Positions 1 to 7,958 of a DNA stretch of 64,000 nt are shown here, piece by piece. Where the stretch lies: positions 1,054,001 through 1,118,000 of the forward strand of contig NZ_CP112972.1 in assembly GCF_026410925.1 (NCBI RefSeq). The letters run 5' to 3'. How positions within the stretch are numbered: position 1 is the first letter of the stretch; the number at the start of each line of letters is the position of its first letter. Below the pieces are notes generated by a model that saw only the letters and a program-made list of their open reading frames with translations, was not told where the DNA came from and did no database searches. Position numbers and translations under genes: made by a program. This DNA comes from Halovenus salina (GTDB taxonomy: Archaea > Halobacteriota > Halobacteria > Halobacteriales > Haloarculaceae).

Positions 1-1
1 C

Positions 2-496
2 ACCGTCGAAAAGGCACAGAAAATCGAGCAGATGGCGATCGATACCCCGCTCAGTCCTTCGCAGTTTCGCGTCGCAGATGCGGTTACAGAGGTACTCGAC
101 CAGTACGAGCGCCACCACAGTGTTTCCTGTCGGTGTAACTGCCCCGACGACGCCCTCGAACTCAGAAGCGACAAGAGCCTGATTCAGAATATCCTCGAAG
201 AGACGATTCAAAACGCTATTTTGTACACAGACAGGGAAATACCGGAGGTAACGGTGACAGCCCGACCGGCTTCGGGACAGTACGCTGTCGAGCTCGAAAT
301 AGTAGACAACGGCCCTGGAATCCCGGAGAACGAACTCGAACCGCTCCGCAAAGATCAGGAAACGCAGTTACTCCACGGCAGCGGTATCGGCCTGTGGATC
401 ACGAAGTGGTGTGTTACCCGCCTCAACGGCCGGATTCGGTTCGGGACAAGCGGAGAGTCGACGGTCCACATCCTGCTTCCGAATCTGAGCCTCTGA
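2..496 (+). CDS. Sensor histidine kinase, C-terminal part (5' truncated by window edge)
   Basis: The reading frame is open from base 2, so the gene starts outside the window. What remains is a GHKL ATP-binding domain. The N box is seen as EETIQNAILYTD, the G1 box as DNGPGIP and the G2 box as GSGIGLWITK. The phospho-accepting His (DHp helix) and any sensor domain lie upstream and cannot be judged. By family it would phosphorylate a response regulator. The stop codon shares its last base with the first base of a 111-bp inverted-repeat element. No partner regulator is seen next to it. Confidence 0.85.
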   Translation, partial: TVEKAQKIEQMAIDTPLSPSQFRVADAVTEVLDQYERHHSVSCRCNCPDDALELRSDKSLIQNILEETIQNAILYTDREIPEVTVTARPASGQYAVELEIVDNGPGIPENELEPLRKDQETQLLHGSGIGLWITKWCVTRLNGRIRFGTSGESTVHILLPNLSL

Positions 497-606
497 TAGT
501 AATTCTTGCGAGTTGTTACCGCCATAGTTTCGCTTATCGCACATAGCAGACCGTGAAACGAGCGATTCACTGAAACAGGCCTGACAATTACCGCAATAAT
601 CACTAT
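496..606. mobile_element. 111-bp MITE-like element, copy 1
   Basis: The ends are imperfect inverted repeats: ATAGTAATTCTTGCG on the left and CGCAATAATCACTAT on the right. A second element with the same ends and exactly the same length lies at 22279-22389. The interior shares an accgcc block near the left end and a cgtgaaac block, but otherwise diverges. It has no coding capacity. I see no clear target duplication. A small non-autonomous transposon is the best reading; a paired-stem regulatory or 3'-end RNA element is the alternative. Confidence 0.6.
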
Positions 607-700
607 GAGCGTCGGCTGACGAGAATTACTTGTGCTGTCATTAAACCGGCTGGACCATCGTTCCCGAAGGTTTTCCCCTGGGCCTGCCTACGCCGGGACG

Positions 701-1129
701 ATGGCCGACGGTACCCCCGACTCACTCGAAAAGCAGGTACTCGTCGAACACCGCGAGACCGTTGTTGACGTGTGTGAGGCCGGGGATGCGGTCGCGACGG
801 CCTGGCCCGACGAGACCGTTACCGACCCGAAGCAAGTGACGATGCCACTGACTGCACTTCTCGCCGAGCGAGGTCTCGATACCGCGTTACTCGACGTGCT
901 GGCGACAACCGTCGGTGCGGTCGGCGCGTCCACCGCCGGAACGCCGGTTCCCGCTCCGCCGTACTTTATCGTGACGAGCAGGGGGCCGCTCTGTCGGGCA
1001 ACGCTCGACGATGGGCGTCGGCTCGTCGTTCGGCTGAACCTGTTTACCGTCGAGCGTCGCCCGCGCGCCTACCGCTTTCGGAACCCATCGCCAAATACAT
1101 GTCTGGAAACTGGTATTTTCGAGGGCTAA
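701..1129 (+). CDS. Conserved haloarchaeal hypothetical protein
   Basis: Acidic 142-residue soluble protein with no signal peptide or membrane segment. I chose the ATG at 701 (MADGTPDS) over an upstream GTG at 632, because residues before it are basic and not protein-like for a halophile. The C-terminal half has a PPYFIVTSRGPLCRATL stretch followed by a charged strand-rich segment and a late Cys. The layout resembles a family of small haloarchaeal proteins of unknown function, which I recognise only loosely. It stands alone between the inverted-repeat element and a zinc-finger gene. Confidence 0.7.
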   Translation: MADGTPDSLEKQVLVEHRETVVDVCEAGDAVATAWPDETVTDPKQVTMPLTALLAERGLDTALLDVLATTVGAVGASTAGTPVPAPPYFIVTSRGPLCRATLDDGRRLVVRLNLFTVERRPRAYRFRNPSPNTCLETGIFEG

Positions 1130-1244
1130 GCGCACGACAGGACGGGAGAAACCATCTGTTTGGGTGAACGACTCATCGAAGAAATTCAGGCCGCCCTCTG
1201 GCGATTCAACAAATGAAATCGACAGACGTGAACGTTCCGGTGGA

Positions 1245-1252
1245 GTTTTATG
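1245..1252 (+). promoter_or_regulatory. TATA-like box for the zinc-finger gene
   Basis: GTTTTATG is centred about 27 bp before the ATG at 1276. This is the spacing expected for a leaderless haloarchaeal transcript and supports that start. Confidence 0.45.
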
Positions 1253-1275
1253 AGAGTATAGCAAATGTTTACGAT

Positions 1276-1509
1276 ATGACTCACACCTGCCGGGATTGTA
1301 AACGGACGTTTAGCTCGGAGCTTGAACTCGAACTTCACCAAGACAACTGCAAGTCGGGAGAGTTGTTCTGTGACAGCTGTGGGACACGATTCGCAGAGCG
1401 AGCAGCAACAGAGGACGGCTGGCATTACCGATGCCCAGAGCCAGACTGTGAGGGAGACGGAATCGGCGAGGACATCCACCGCGTAGAGGACGTTCGCCTC
1501 AAAGCCTGA
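1276..1509 (+). CDS. Small two-zinc-finger protein
   Basis: 77-residue protein starting MTHTCRDCKRTF. The first module is a C2H2-like finger (CRDC, then HQDNC). The second is a treble-clef or ribbon-like module (CDSCGTRF, later CPEPDCEG). An in-frame ATG at 1213 exists, but the TATA-like box lies between the two candidates and fits the shorter form as leaderless. Small zinc-finger proteins are common in haloarchaea and often bind nucleic acid or partner proteins; the role here is unknown. It converges with infB, with one base between the genes. Confidence 0.8.
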   Translation: MTHTCRDCKRTFSSELELELHQDNCKSGELFCDSCGTRFAERAATEDGWHYRCPEPDCEGDGIGEDIHRVEDVRLKA

Positions 1510-1510
1510 G

Positions 1511-3313
1511 TTACTTCCCCCAGAAGGGGTCACGGTTGCGGTGACGTTCCAGATACATCGAGAGGACCTCCCGCTCGTCCGCGGAGATGTCTTCTGTCAG
1601 TTCCTGTTCGAGAATTTTGGCGTGTTTCTCCGGAATCTCAACCCATAGCTCGTCGCCTTCCTTTATTTGGCGGCCAACGGTCGGTCCGTCGATTGAGACG
1701 GCGACCCGTTCACCGGTCCGGGCCTCGTCGACATCCTCGCCCTCGTCCTGGATGGTCTTGAGCGTCCCGACGCGATCGGGCTCGTTCCCCTCGAAGGAGA
1801 CGACGTTACAGTTCCGGCGGAGCAGCCCGCCCCGAACCTCGACGCCGACGACTGCTGGGTCAGACTGTCGGAACGTGTGGTCGGGGAGAATCTCGAAGCG
1901 GGAGGGCCGGGTGATGTTCTCCAGAATCTGCTCCTGTTGGGCCTCCTGTATCTCCTCGACGTACTCCTGGTAAGATTCGATGAGCCGGTAGATGACGTCG
2001 TGCTCGAACAGGCGCACATCCTCCTGGTCGGCGAGTTGCTGAGCGTCATCGAGCACGTCGACGTTGAACGCGAGGATGCTCTTTTCGTGGGCAGTCTCTG
2101 CAGTTTCGGCCATGCGAACGTCACGGGGAGCAACGTCACCCACGCCGGCGTCCATGACCGGAATCTCGTCCTCTTCAAGCGTGCTTACGAGGGCTTCGAG
2201 ACTACCGAGTGTGTCCGCTTTGACTGTCACACCCTCCTCCTCGGTTGAGACTTCGATGTCGGCGAGTTCTCTGCGGACGATATCCAACACGTCGTCGAGG
2301 TCGCGGTCGCCGACAACCCGGACCGGTGCCCCGGCCATCGCGTCATCGAGGTCCGGCGCGGCCACTTTGACGCCCTCGGCGGCGACGACCGACGACACCT
2401 GCTCGAACTCCTCGTCGGAGCGAATCTCGGACAACGGCTTCGGTTGCAGTAGTGCCCGCACGTCGGTGACAATTGGCTCTGGCTTCGAGCCGACGACGAT
2501 GGTGTCGTCCTCGCGGATGGTGCCGTCGTAGACGACCGTGTCGATGGTCGTCCCGAAGCCCTGGGTGTCTTTGACTTCGAGGACGGTCCCGGCGGCCGGG
2601 CCCGCAGTGTCGATTTCCATCTCGTCTTTCATGTACCGCTGGGAGAGCCCCATCAACACCGTCAGCAGGTCGGGCACACCCTCACCGGTCTCGGCGGAGA
2701 GGGGGACGACGCCGACATTCTTCTGGAAGTCCTGGACGCGCCAGTACATGTCCGCGGAGATGTCTTTGCTCGAAAGCTGGCCGATAATTTCGTAGAGATT
2801 CTCGTTGAGGTCAGACTGGACGCGGTCGCTCTGTGACTCGATTGCCACCTTGGAGGGTCGATTCTGTTCTGGATTCCACCCTGGGACGGTATCGATTTTG
2901 TTGGCGGCGACAATAAACGGCGTCGAGGTGCGAGCGAGAATGTCCATTGCCTCGTGGGTCTGTGGCTGGAAGCCGTCGTTGACATCGACGACGAGAATTG
3001 CGATATCGGCGAGTGCGCCACCCCGCGAGCGAAGCGTCGAAAACGAGTGGTGGCCGGGCGTGTCGATGAACAGCAGTCCCGGAAGGTCGAAGTCGTCAGG
3101 GTTGACGAGTTCGCCCGCGATGTCAGAGATGACATCGAGCGGGACGGCGGTTGACCCGATATGTTGTGTGATTGCCCCTGCTTCGCCCTCGTGGACGGCG
3201 GAGCCGCGAATCTTGTCGAGCAAGCTCGTCTTCCCGTGGTCGACGTGTCCCAGCACGGCGACGATCGGGGTTCGAAGCGCGTCCGACTCCGCCTGGTGGT
3301 CGTGTTCTGACAT
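1511..3313 (-). CDS. infB: Translation initiation factor aIF5B (IF-2 family GTPase)
   Basis: 600 residues, the usual archaeal length without the long bacterial N-terminal extension. It promotes ribosomal subunit joining and initiator tRNA placement with GTP hydrolysis. The G domain shows G1 GHVDHGKT (residues 22-29), G3 DTPGH (84-88) and G4 NKID (138-141). Beta-barrel domain II, the alpha-beta-alpha domain III and the C-terminal barrel follow. The C-terminus ends in a basic RHRNRDPFWGK stretch typical of archaeal versions. The start MSEHDHQAES is acidic and plausible. The upstream neighbour on the same strand is a small hypothetical gene about 70 bp away, so co-transcription is possible. Confidence 0.96.
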   Translation of the reverse strand: MSEHDHQAESDALRTPIVAVLGHVDHGKTSLLDKIRGSAVHEGEAGAITQHIGSTAVPLDVISDIAGELVNPDDFDLPGLLFIDTPGHHSFSTLRSRGGALADIAILVVDVNDGFQPQTHEAMDILARTSTPFIVAANKIDTVPGWNPEQNRPSKVAIESQSDRVQSDLNENLYEIIGQLSSKDISADMYWRVQDFQKNVGVVPLSAETGEGVPDLLTVLMGLSQRYMKDEMEIDTAGPAAGTVLEVKDTQGFGTTIDTVVYDGTIREDDTIVVGSKPEPIVTDVRALLQPKPLSEIRSDEEFEQVSSVVAAEGVKVAAPDLDDAMAGAPVRVVGDRDLDDVLDIVRRELADIEVSTEEEGVTVKADTLGSLEALVSTLEEDEIPVMDAGVGDVAPRDVRMAETAETAHEKSILAFNVDVLDDAQQLADQEDVRLFEHDVIYRLIESYQEYVEEIQEAQQEQILENITRPSRFEILPDHTFRQSDPAVVGVEVRGGLLRRNCNVVSFEGNEPDRVGTLKTIQDEGEDVDEARTGERVAVSIDGPTVGRQIKEGDELWVEIPEKHAKILEQELTEDISADEREVLSMYLERHRNRDPFWGK

Positions 3314-3384
3314 CCCGTCTCACCTAAGAACTGGTTGTAACCAGCCGGCGTTTCCATTTAAGTGCCTCGTTTCGTCCCCTACAG

Positions 3385-3786
3385 TCACCGCGGCGTGCGG
3401 TTCGTGCCGTCGAAGACGACTGCCGACAGCCGCGAGGCCAGATCCCGAGCAGCCTCCTCTGTGGGTGCGTGCAGGTCACCCGAGACCGGACCGGCCTCAC
3501 CGCCGAGCCGTTCGGCCCCCGAGATTGGGTCGGTCCCTCGTGGAAAGCTATCGGACTTGCCGGTCGGGTAGCGCCGTGAGGATGCAGTCTGCTCGCGGAG
3601 CCCCTGGAGGGCCCTGTTGGTGAGTCGGCTGTCGAGGTGGCCGAGGTCGTATTTGACGACGAAGCCGCGTCGGGCGTCTCGGACGGCGACGACGGGCTCG
3701 TCGCGGTTGAGACATTGGTCCCAGAGTCGCTCGCGTTCGGCGTCGGTTCCGTAGACTGGGACGTGTTGTGGATAGAGACGTTCCAT
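3385..3786 (-). CDS. Conserved haloarchaeal hypothetical protein
   Basis: 133-residue soluble protein beginning MERLYPQHVPVYG. It has a mixed charged composition, with a conserved-looking core around DEPVVAVRDARRGFVVKYDL and a C-terminal LASRLSAVVFDGTNR. No cysteines suggest metal binding and no membrane segment is seen. It lies on the same strand just upstream of infB and may be co-transcribed with it, which would hint at a housekeeping role. I do not recognise the family. Confidence 0.65.
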   Translation of the reverse strand: MERLYPQHVPVYGTDAERERLWDQCLNRDEPVVAVRDARRGFVVKYDLGHLDSRLTNRALQGLREQTASSRRYPTGKSDSFPRGTDPISGAERLGGEAGPVSGDLHAPTEEAARDLASRLSAVVFDGTNRTPR

Positions 3787-3853
3787 ATACTCGCTTGGCC
3801 CGGAAAATAAAGTGTGTATCGGTGTTCTTAGATTGTGGGATATTGTACCTGAT

Positions 3854-3861
3854 ACTAAATA
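3854..3861 (+). promoter_or_regulatory. TATA-like box for the transducer gene
   Basis: ACTAAATA is centred about 27 bp upstream of the ATG at 3884, which favours this leaderless start over the in-frame ATG at 3812. Confidence 0.45.
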
Positions 3862-3883
3862 CTACCGTTGCAAACACAAAGAT

Positions 3884-5206
3884 ATGGCACAGACAGAGAG
3901 CGGCACAACTGCGGGTGAAGACTACTCTCAAGAGATTGTCGGCGGAAAGACCCTCCCCGAAGACGAGCTGTGGGACGTTCTCACGGGCAATCTTCGGCAG
4001 GTGATGGAGTCGACAGGTGCGGCAATGCGTATTCTCGACCTCGATTTCAACGTCGTCGTCGAAAACGAGAAGATGAAAGAGATGGGCGGCGTCAACGCAG
4101 AGGGGAGCGAGTCACTCAGCTGCTACGACCAGTTTTGCAACCCCGAGGTGTGTGGAACAGGGAACTGTACGCTCAAGCAGATTGTCGACGAGGGCAAAGA
4201 CGAGATACGTGTCGAAGTCGAGAAAGAGAGCTACGATGGCCGAGTTATCCCAACAGAGCTCGTGGTGAGACCGATTCACGATCAAAAGGGAGAGGTGGTC
4301 GCAATCAGCGAGACCTTTCGGGATATCTCGTCTCAAAAGACGGCAAGCAAAGACATCAAATCTGCAGTCGACGAGCTGAAGCAGTCGGCCCAGGAAGTTG
4401 CCGAGAACTCACAAAATATCAGCGAACAGGCGGCCACACAGCTCGACTCCGTGACCGAGGTTGCACAGGAGGTCTCCTCGCTCAGCGCTACCGTCGAAGA
4501 GATTGCCGCCACGGCCGACGAGGTCAAATCAATCAGCCAGGACGCGCGCCAAGAGGCAGAGACGGGTGGCGAGCAGGCGGCTGAAACAATCGAGATAATG
4601 GACGAACTGGAGGCGGCTGCTGGGAGCGTCACCGAAGACGTGCGTGAACTCGACGAGAGCATCCAGCAGATTGACGAGCTGGTCGACGTTATCAACGATA
4701 TCGCCGACCAGACGAACCTGCTCGCACTCAACGCATCGATAGAGGCCGCGCGTGCAGGTGAGGCCGGCGACGGGTTCGCCGTTGTTGCCGACGAGGTCAA
4801 AAGCCTCGCCGAGGAATCACAGCAACGCGCCTCCGAAATTGAGGACATCGTCGCTGACGTCCGTGGGAACACCAAAGAGGCGGTCGACAGTCTCGACGAG
4901 ACAAACGACATTCTCCAGAGCGGTGCCGAGAAGGTCCAGCAGTCGGGAGAGACGTTCCAGAGCATCGCCGACGTAGTCGAGAACGTCTCCGACGGCGTCA
5001 CCGAGGTTGCCGACGCGACAGACGACCAGGCGGCGAGCACCGAGGAGATAGCCGGCATGGTCGACGAGACGGCAGCGGACTTCGAACGAGTAGCCGAGCG
5101 GGCCGAGTCCATTGCCGCCGCCAACGAACAACAGACCGACAAAATCGAAGAGATTAGTCAGGATGTCGACGAGTTGAACGCGATCGATGTCCAGAGTGAG
5201 CTGTAG
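3884..5206 (+). CDS. Soluble methyl-accepting chemotaxis (Htr-type) transducer with PAS sensor
   Basis: 440 residues with no membrane helix, so a cytoplasmic transducer. The N-terminal ~130 residues form a PAS-like sensor (MRILDLDFNVVVENEKM) followed by a cysteine-containing segment (CYDQFCNPEVCGTGNC) and a strand pair ending ISETFRDIS. The remainder is the long antiparallel coiled coil that docks CheA/CheW, with the hairpin tip IADQTNLLALNASIEAARAG. Glu/Gln-rich heptads on both flanks are candidate methylation sites. The four cysteines in the sensor could bind a metal or cluster, or sense redox state; this is inference. Its 3' end abuts the convergent aminotransferase gene with no gap. Confidence 0.92.
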   Translation: MAQTESGTTAGEDYSQEIVGGKTLPEDELWDVLTGNLRQVMESTGAAMRILDLDFNVVVENEKMKEMGGVNAEGSESLSCYDQFCNPEVCGTGNCTLKQIVDEGKDEIRVEVEKESYDGRVIPTELVVRPIHDQKGEVVAISETFRDISSQKTASKDIKSAVDELKQSAQEVAENSQNISEQAATQLDSVTEVAQEVSSLSATVEEIAATADEVKSISQDARQEAETGGEQAAETIEIMDELEAAAGSVTEDVRELDESIQQIDELVDVINDIADQTNLLALNASIEAARAGEAGDGFAVVADEVKSLAEESQQRASEIEDIVADVRGNTKEAVDSLDETNDILQSGAEKVQQSGETFQSIADVVENVSDGVTEVADATDDQAASTEEIAGMVDETAADFERVAERAESIAAANEQQTDKIEEISQDVDELNAIDVQSEL

Positions 5207-6328
5207 TTACTGCACCGCAGCCGTCGCCTCGCGCATAATCTCGATAGCTTCCTTGAGCGACTCCATGTCGGTCGCATACGAGAGGCGAGCGTACCCCTCG
5301 CCGTGGTCGCCGAAGGCCTCGCCAGGGACGACGACCACACCCCGCTCCAGCACCTCGTCGGCCCACCCCTCGGGCACCTCGGGCATCGCGTAGAACGCGC
5401 CCTCGGGTGTCGGCACCGACAGCCCCATGTCGGTGAGGCCGTCGAGAACCACATCCCGGCGCTGTTCGAAGGCATCGACCATCTTATCAACAGAATCCTG
5501 TGGTCCAGAGAGCGCGCCCTCGGCGGCGTACTGTGCGGGTGCGCTGGCACAGGCCTGAACGTACTGGTGGACCCGGAGCATCCGCTCGATGCGCTCGTGT
5601 GGGCCGGTTACCCAGCCCAGCCGCCAGCCAGTCATCGAGTAGCTCTTCGAGCAGGCGTTGACGATGATGACGTTGTCCGACTCTGCGAACTCCATCGGCG
5701 TGCGGTGTTCTCCCTCGAAGACGATGTGTTCGTACACCTCGTCGGAGATACAGAGCACGTCGTGCTCGTCGGCGATACGTGCAAACTCTTTGATATCTTC
5801 TGTCGACTGGACGGCCCCGGTGGGGTTCCCGGGGCTGTTGATGATGAAGGCGGCCGTGTCGTCGGTGATAGCCTCCTCGACGGCAGCAGGGTCGAGCGTC
5901 AAGTCATCGCGAAGCGGAACAGGGCGAGGGGTTCCACCGGCGACGTGAGTCAGGGCGTCGTAGGCGACGAAACCAGGGTCGGGAAAGATGACTTCCTCGC
6001 CGGCGTCGACGTGGGCTTCCATGGCGAGGTGGAGTGCCTCGCTTCCGCCCGCGGTGGCGATGATGTTCTCGGGGTCGATATCGAGGTCATTGTCACGGGC
6101 GTGTTTCTCGGCGATAGCCTCTCGGAGTTCGATGATACCCTTGTTCGAGGTGTAGGCATCACCGTCACCCGCTTCGATGGCGTCGACCGCCGCCTGGCGC
6201 GCGTGCTCTGGGGTCGGGAAATCCGGCTGGCCGATACCGAGGTTGATGGCGTCCTCGCCGGCCGCTTCGAAGACCTCGCGGATGCCGCTGATAGAGACCT
6301 GTTCGACTCGCCGTGAGAAGTCCGTCAT
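5207..6328 (-). CDS. Pyridoxal-phosphate-dependent class I/II aminotransferase
   Basis: 373 residues from MTDFSRRVEQVSISGIREVF. An in-frame start at 6490 would add 54 residues unlike the family and was not used. Fold-type I features are present: GIGQPDFPTPEHAR near the N-terminus, YTSNKG, NSPGNPTG binding the substrate carboxylate, and CSKSYSMTGWRLGW with the Schiff-base Lys. The likely substrates are aspartate, aromatic or alanine-type amino acids with 2-oxoglutarate; the sequence does not separate these. It converges tail to tail with the transducer gene. Family assignment is firm, substrate is not. Confidence 0.93.
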   Translation of the reverse strand: MTDFSRRVEQVSISGIREVFEAAGEDAINLGIGQPDFPTPEHARQAAVDAIEAGDGDAYTSNKGIIELREAIAEKHARDNDLDIDPENIIATAGGSEALHLAMEAHVDAGEEVIFPDPGFVAYDALTHVAGGTPRPVPLRDDLTLDPAAVEEAITDDTAAFIINSPGNPTGAVQSTEDIKEFARIADEHDVLCISDEVYEHIVFEGEHRTPMEFAESDNVIIVNACSKSYSMTGWRLGWVTGPHERIERMLRVHQYVQACASAPAQYAAEGALSGPQDSVDKMVDAFEQRRDVVLDGLTDMGLSVPTPEGAFYAMPEVPEGWADEVLERGVVVVPGEAFGDHGEGYARLSYATDMESLKEAIEIMREATAAVQ

Positions 6329-6545
6329 ACCAGTACAGGCGTCCCGGGAGGGGATAACTTTTGATGTTGCGGCAGTGGGGGACACGAGAGAGGTAGCACA
6401 AACGAGGGATAACACGTCGAAGCTGTTGTCATCACAGCCGTCGATTCCGGACCGGACCAGAGCGTATCGGCGGTCGATGGTGGGTTTCAAACACTGAAAA
6501 AGACGGAATTTTTTTTATTCCCCGACTGTCGACAGTATCGTACAA

Positions 6546-6770
6546 ATGACTGGAACACAAGACGGGTTTGTCATCGACACATGGGTAGTTCTCGCGGGAG
6601 TCGGTGCGCTTGCGCTCGCGCTTTTCTCGTGGAATGCCCTCTCTGGAGACCCGACCTGGTGGGTTGGGGCCGTCGGCCTCGGCTGTTTGTCACTCGCACT
6701 CACGCGGCGATACCCCGAATACGACGTACCGCTGTTCTCAGTACCACTCGGCGAGAAGTCTGATAAGTAA
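6546..6770 (+). CDS. Small two-helix membrane protein
   Basis: 74 residues with two hydrophobic helices (WVVLAGVGALALALFSW and WWVGAVGLGCLSLAL) joined by a short SGDPTW loop, then a basic RRYPEYDVPLF tail. A T-rich tract ending TTTATT lies about 28 bp upstream of the ATG, compatible with a leaderless start. Function is unknown. It precedes the epimerase gene on the same strand by about 95 bp. Confidence 0.65.
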   Translation: MTGTQDGFVIDTWVVLAGVGALALALFSWNALSGDPTWWVGAVGLGCLSLALTRRYPEYDVPLFSVPLGEKSDK

Positions 6771-6865
6771 ACGACCCATTGCCCGCGTCGTATCTCCGCC
6801 GTTGGGTGGGAGAGACAGTTCGCCGGTATCGACTGCTTTTCAAACGGTCCGGTCGATCCACCGGT

Positions 6866-7858
6866 ATGGACCGCGCACTGGTCATCGGCGGCACACGATT
6901 TATCGGCCGCCATCTAGTTGAAGAACTGCTGGCACACGACTACGAGGTCACGCTGTTCAACCGCGGGAGACACCCCAATCCCTTCGCGGACCGCGACGGC
7001 GTCGACCGCGTAAACGGCGACCGGACGAGCTGGGTCGCCATCGCCGAGGCGGCAAAGGAGGCAGCGGCCCAGGCGGTCTTCGATACCGTCGCGTACTACC
7101 CCGGCGAGGTCGAACAGACGACCCGCGCCCTCAGCAACATCGACGGCCACGAAATCGAGAGCTACGTCTACATCTCCAGTGGCGACGCCTACGGCGTCGA
7201 CGAGATTCCCAAACGCGAGGGCGAGACTCCCCTGGAACCCTGTAGCGACGAACAGGCCGTCGACGACAGCCCCGACACCTACGGCCCGCGCAAGGCAGAG
7301 GGCGACCGACAGGTCTTCGCGGCAGCCGAACACGGCTTCCCGGCGATGAGCGTCCGCCCCACAATCGTCTACGGGAGCCACGACTACACCGGTCGCTTCG
7401 AGTACTGGGTCGACCGCGTCAGCGAACACGACCGGATTCTGGTCCCCGGCGACGGGACGAACATCCACCACATCGTCGCTGTCGAAAACGTCGTCCGAGC
7501 GCTCAGGACAGTCGCCGAAGCGGGCGAGCCTGGAGAGGCGTACAACGTCGGCGACCGACGCGTACTCACGCTTGGGGAGACAATCGAGACGATTGCCGAC
7601 CTGCTCGACGAGGATGTCGAGCTCGTCACAGCCAGCGCCCGCGAACTAGCACAGGGCGACATCGACCCGTCCGAGTTCCCACTGTACAACCTCGACCCAC
7701 ACATCCTCTCGACGGAGAAGCTCTCGGCACTCGGCTGGGAGCCACTCGACCCCCGGAGCGCCTTCAAAAACGCAATCGAGGGGCCGGTCGACCCCGAGCG
7801 CGACCCCGGACCTGACCGGAAGGAGGAAAAGACTGTCTTCGAGGAGTTGGGCCGATAG
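6866..7858 (+). CDS. NAD-dependent epimerase/dehydratase family protein
   Basis: 330 residues from MDRALVIGGTRFIGRHL, with a Rossmann glycine motif GGTRFIG at the N-terminus. An SDR-type active-site pair (YGPRK) lies mid-protein, and a substrate-side region with YNVGD follows. I used ATG 6866 rather than the upstream 6779, since the family starts right before the glycine motif and a TTTTCAAA box sits about 28 bp upstream. The family includes sugar-nucleotide epimerases and chloroplast mRNA-binding-like SDRs. The TRFIGR pattern is closer to the latter type, so a sugar nucleotide substrate is not certain. No nucleotide-sugar genes flank it. Confidence 0.88.
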   Translation: MDRALVIGGTRFIGRHLVEELLAHDYEVTLFNRGRHPNPFADRDGVDRVNGDRTSWVAIAEAAKEAAAQAVFDTVAYYPGEVEQTTRALSNIDGHEIESYVYISSGDAYGVDEIPKREGETPLEPCSDEQAVDDSPDTYGPRKAEGDRQVFAAAEHGFPAMSVRPTIVYGSHDYTGRFEYWVDRVSEHDRILVPGDGTNIHHIVAVENVVRALRTVAEAGEPGEAYNVGDRRVLTLGETIETIADLLDEDVELVTASARELAQGDIDPSEFPLYNLDPHILSTEKLSALGWEPLDPRSAFKNAIEGPVDPERDPGPDRKEEKTVFEELGR

Positions 7859-7958
7859 CTGTCTCACAGCGAGGAAAACAGCGGAACCCCCGACCGACCG
7901 CCGCTAGCAAAAAGCATTTCTCCCGTGGTACCTGAGTGTCAATACATCACAGCCTACT

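Noticed and set aside
632-700. Upstream GTG extension of the hypothetical gene
   Set aside because: The added residues are basic and contain repeats of random-looking Arg/Ser; ATG 701 gives a more acidic start.
5303-6316. Long open frame opposite the aminotransferase gene
   Set aside because: It is the antisense of a clear aminotransferase; long antisense frames are expected in GC-rich coding DNA.
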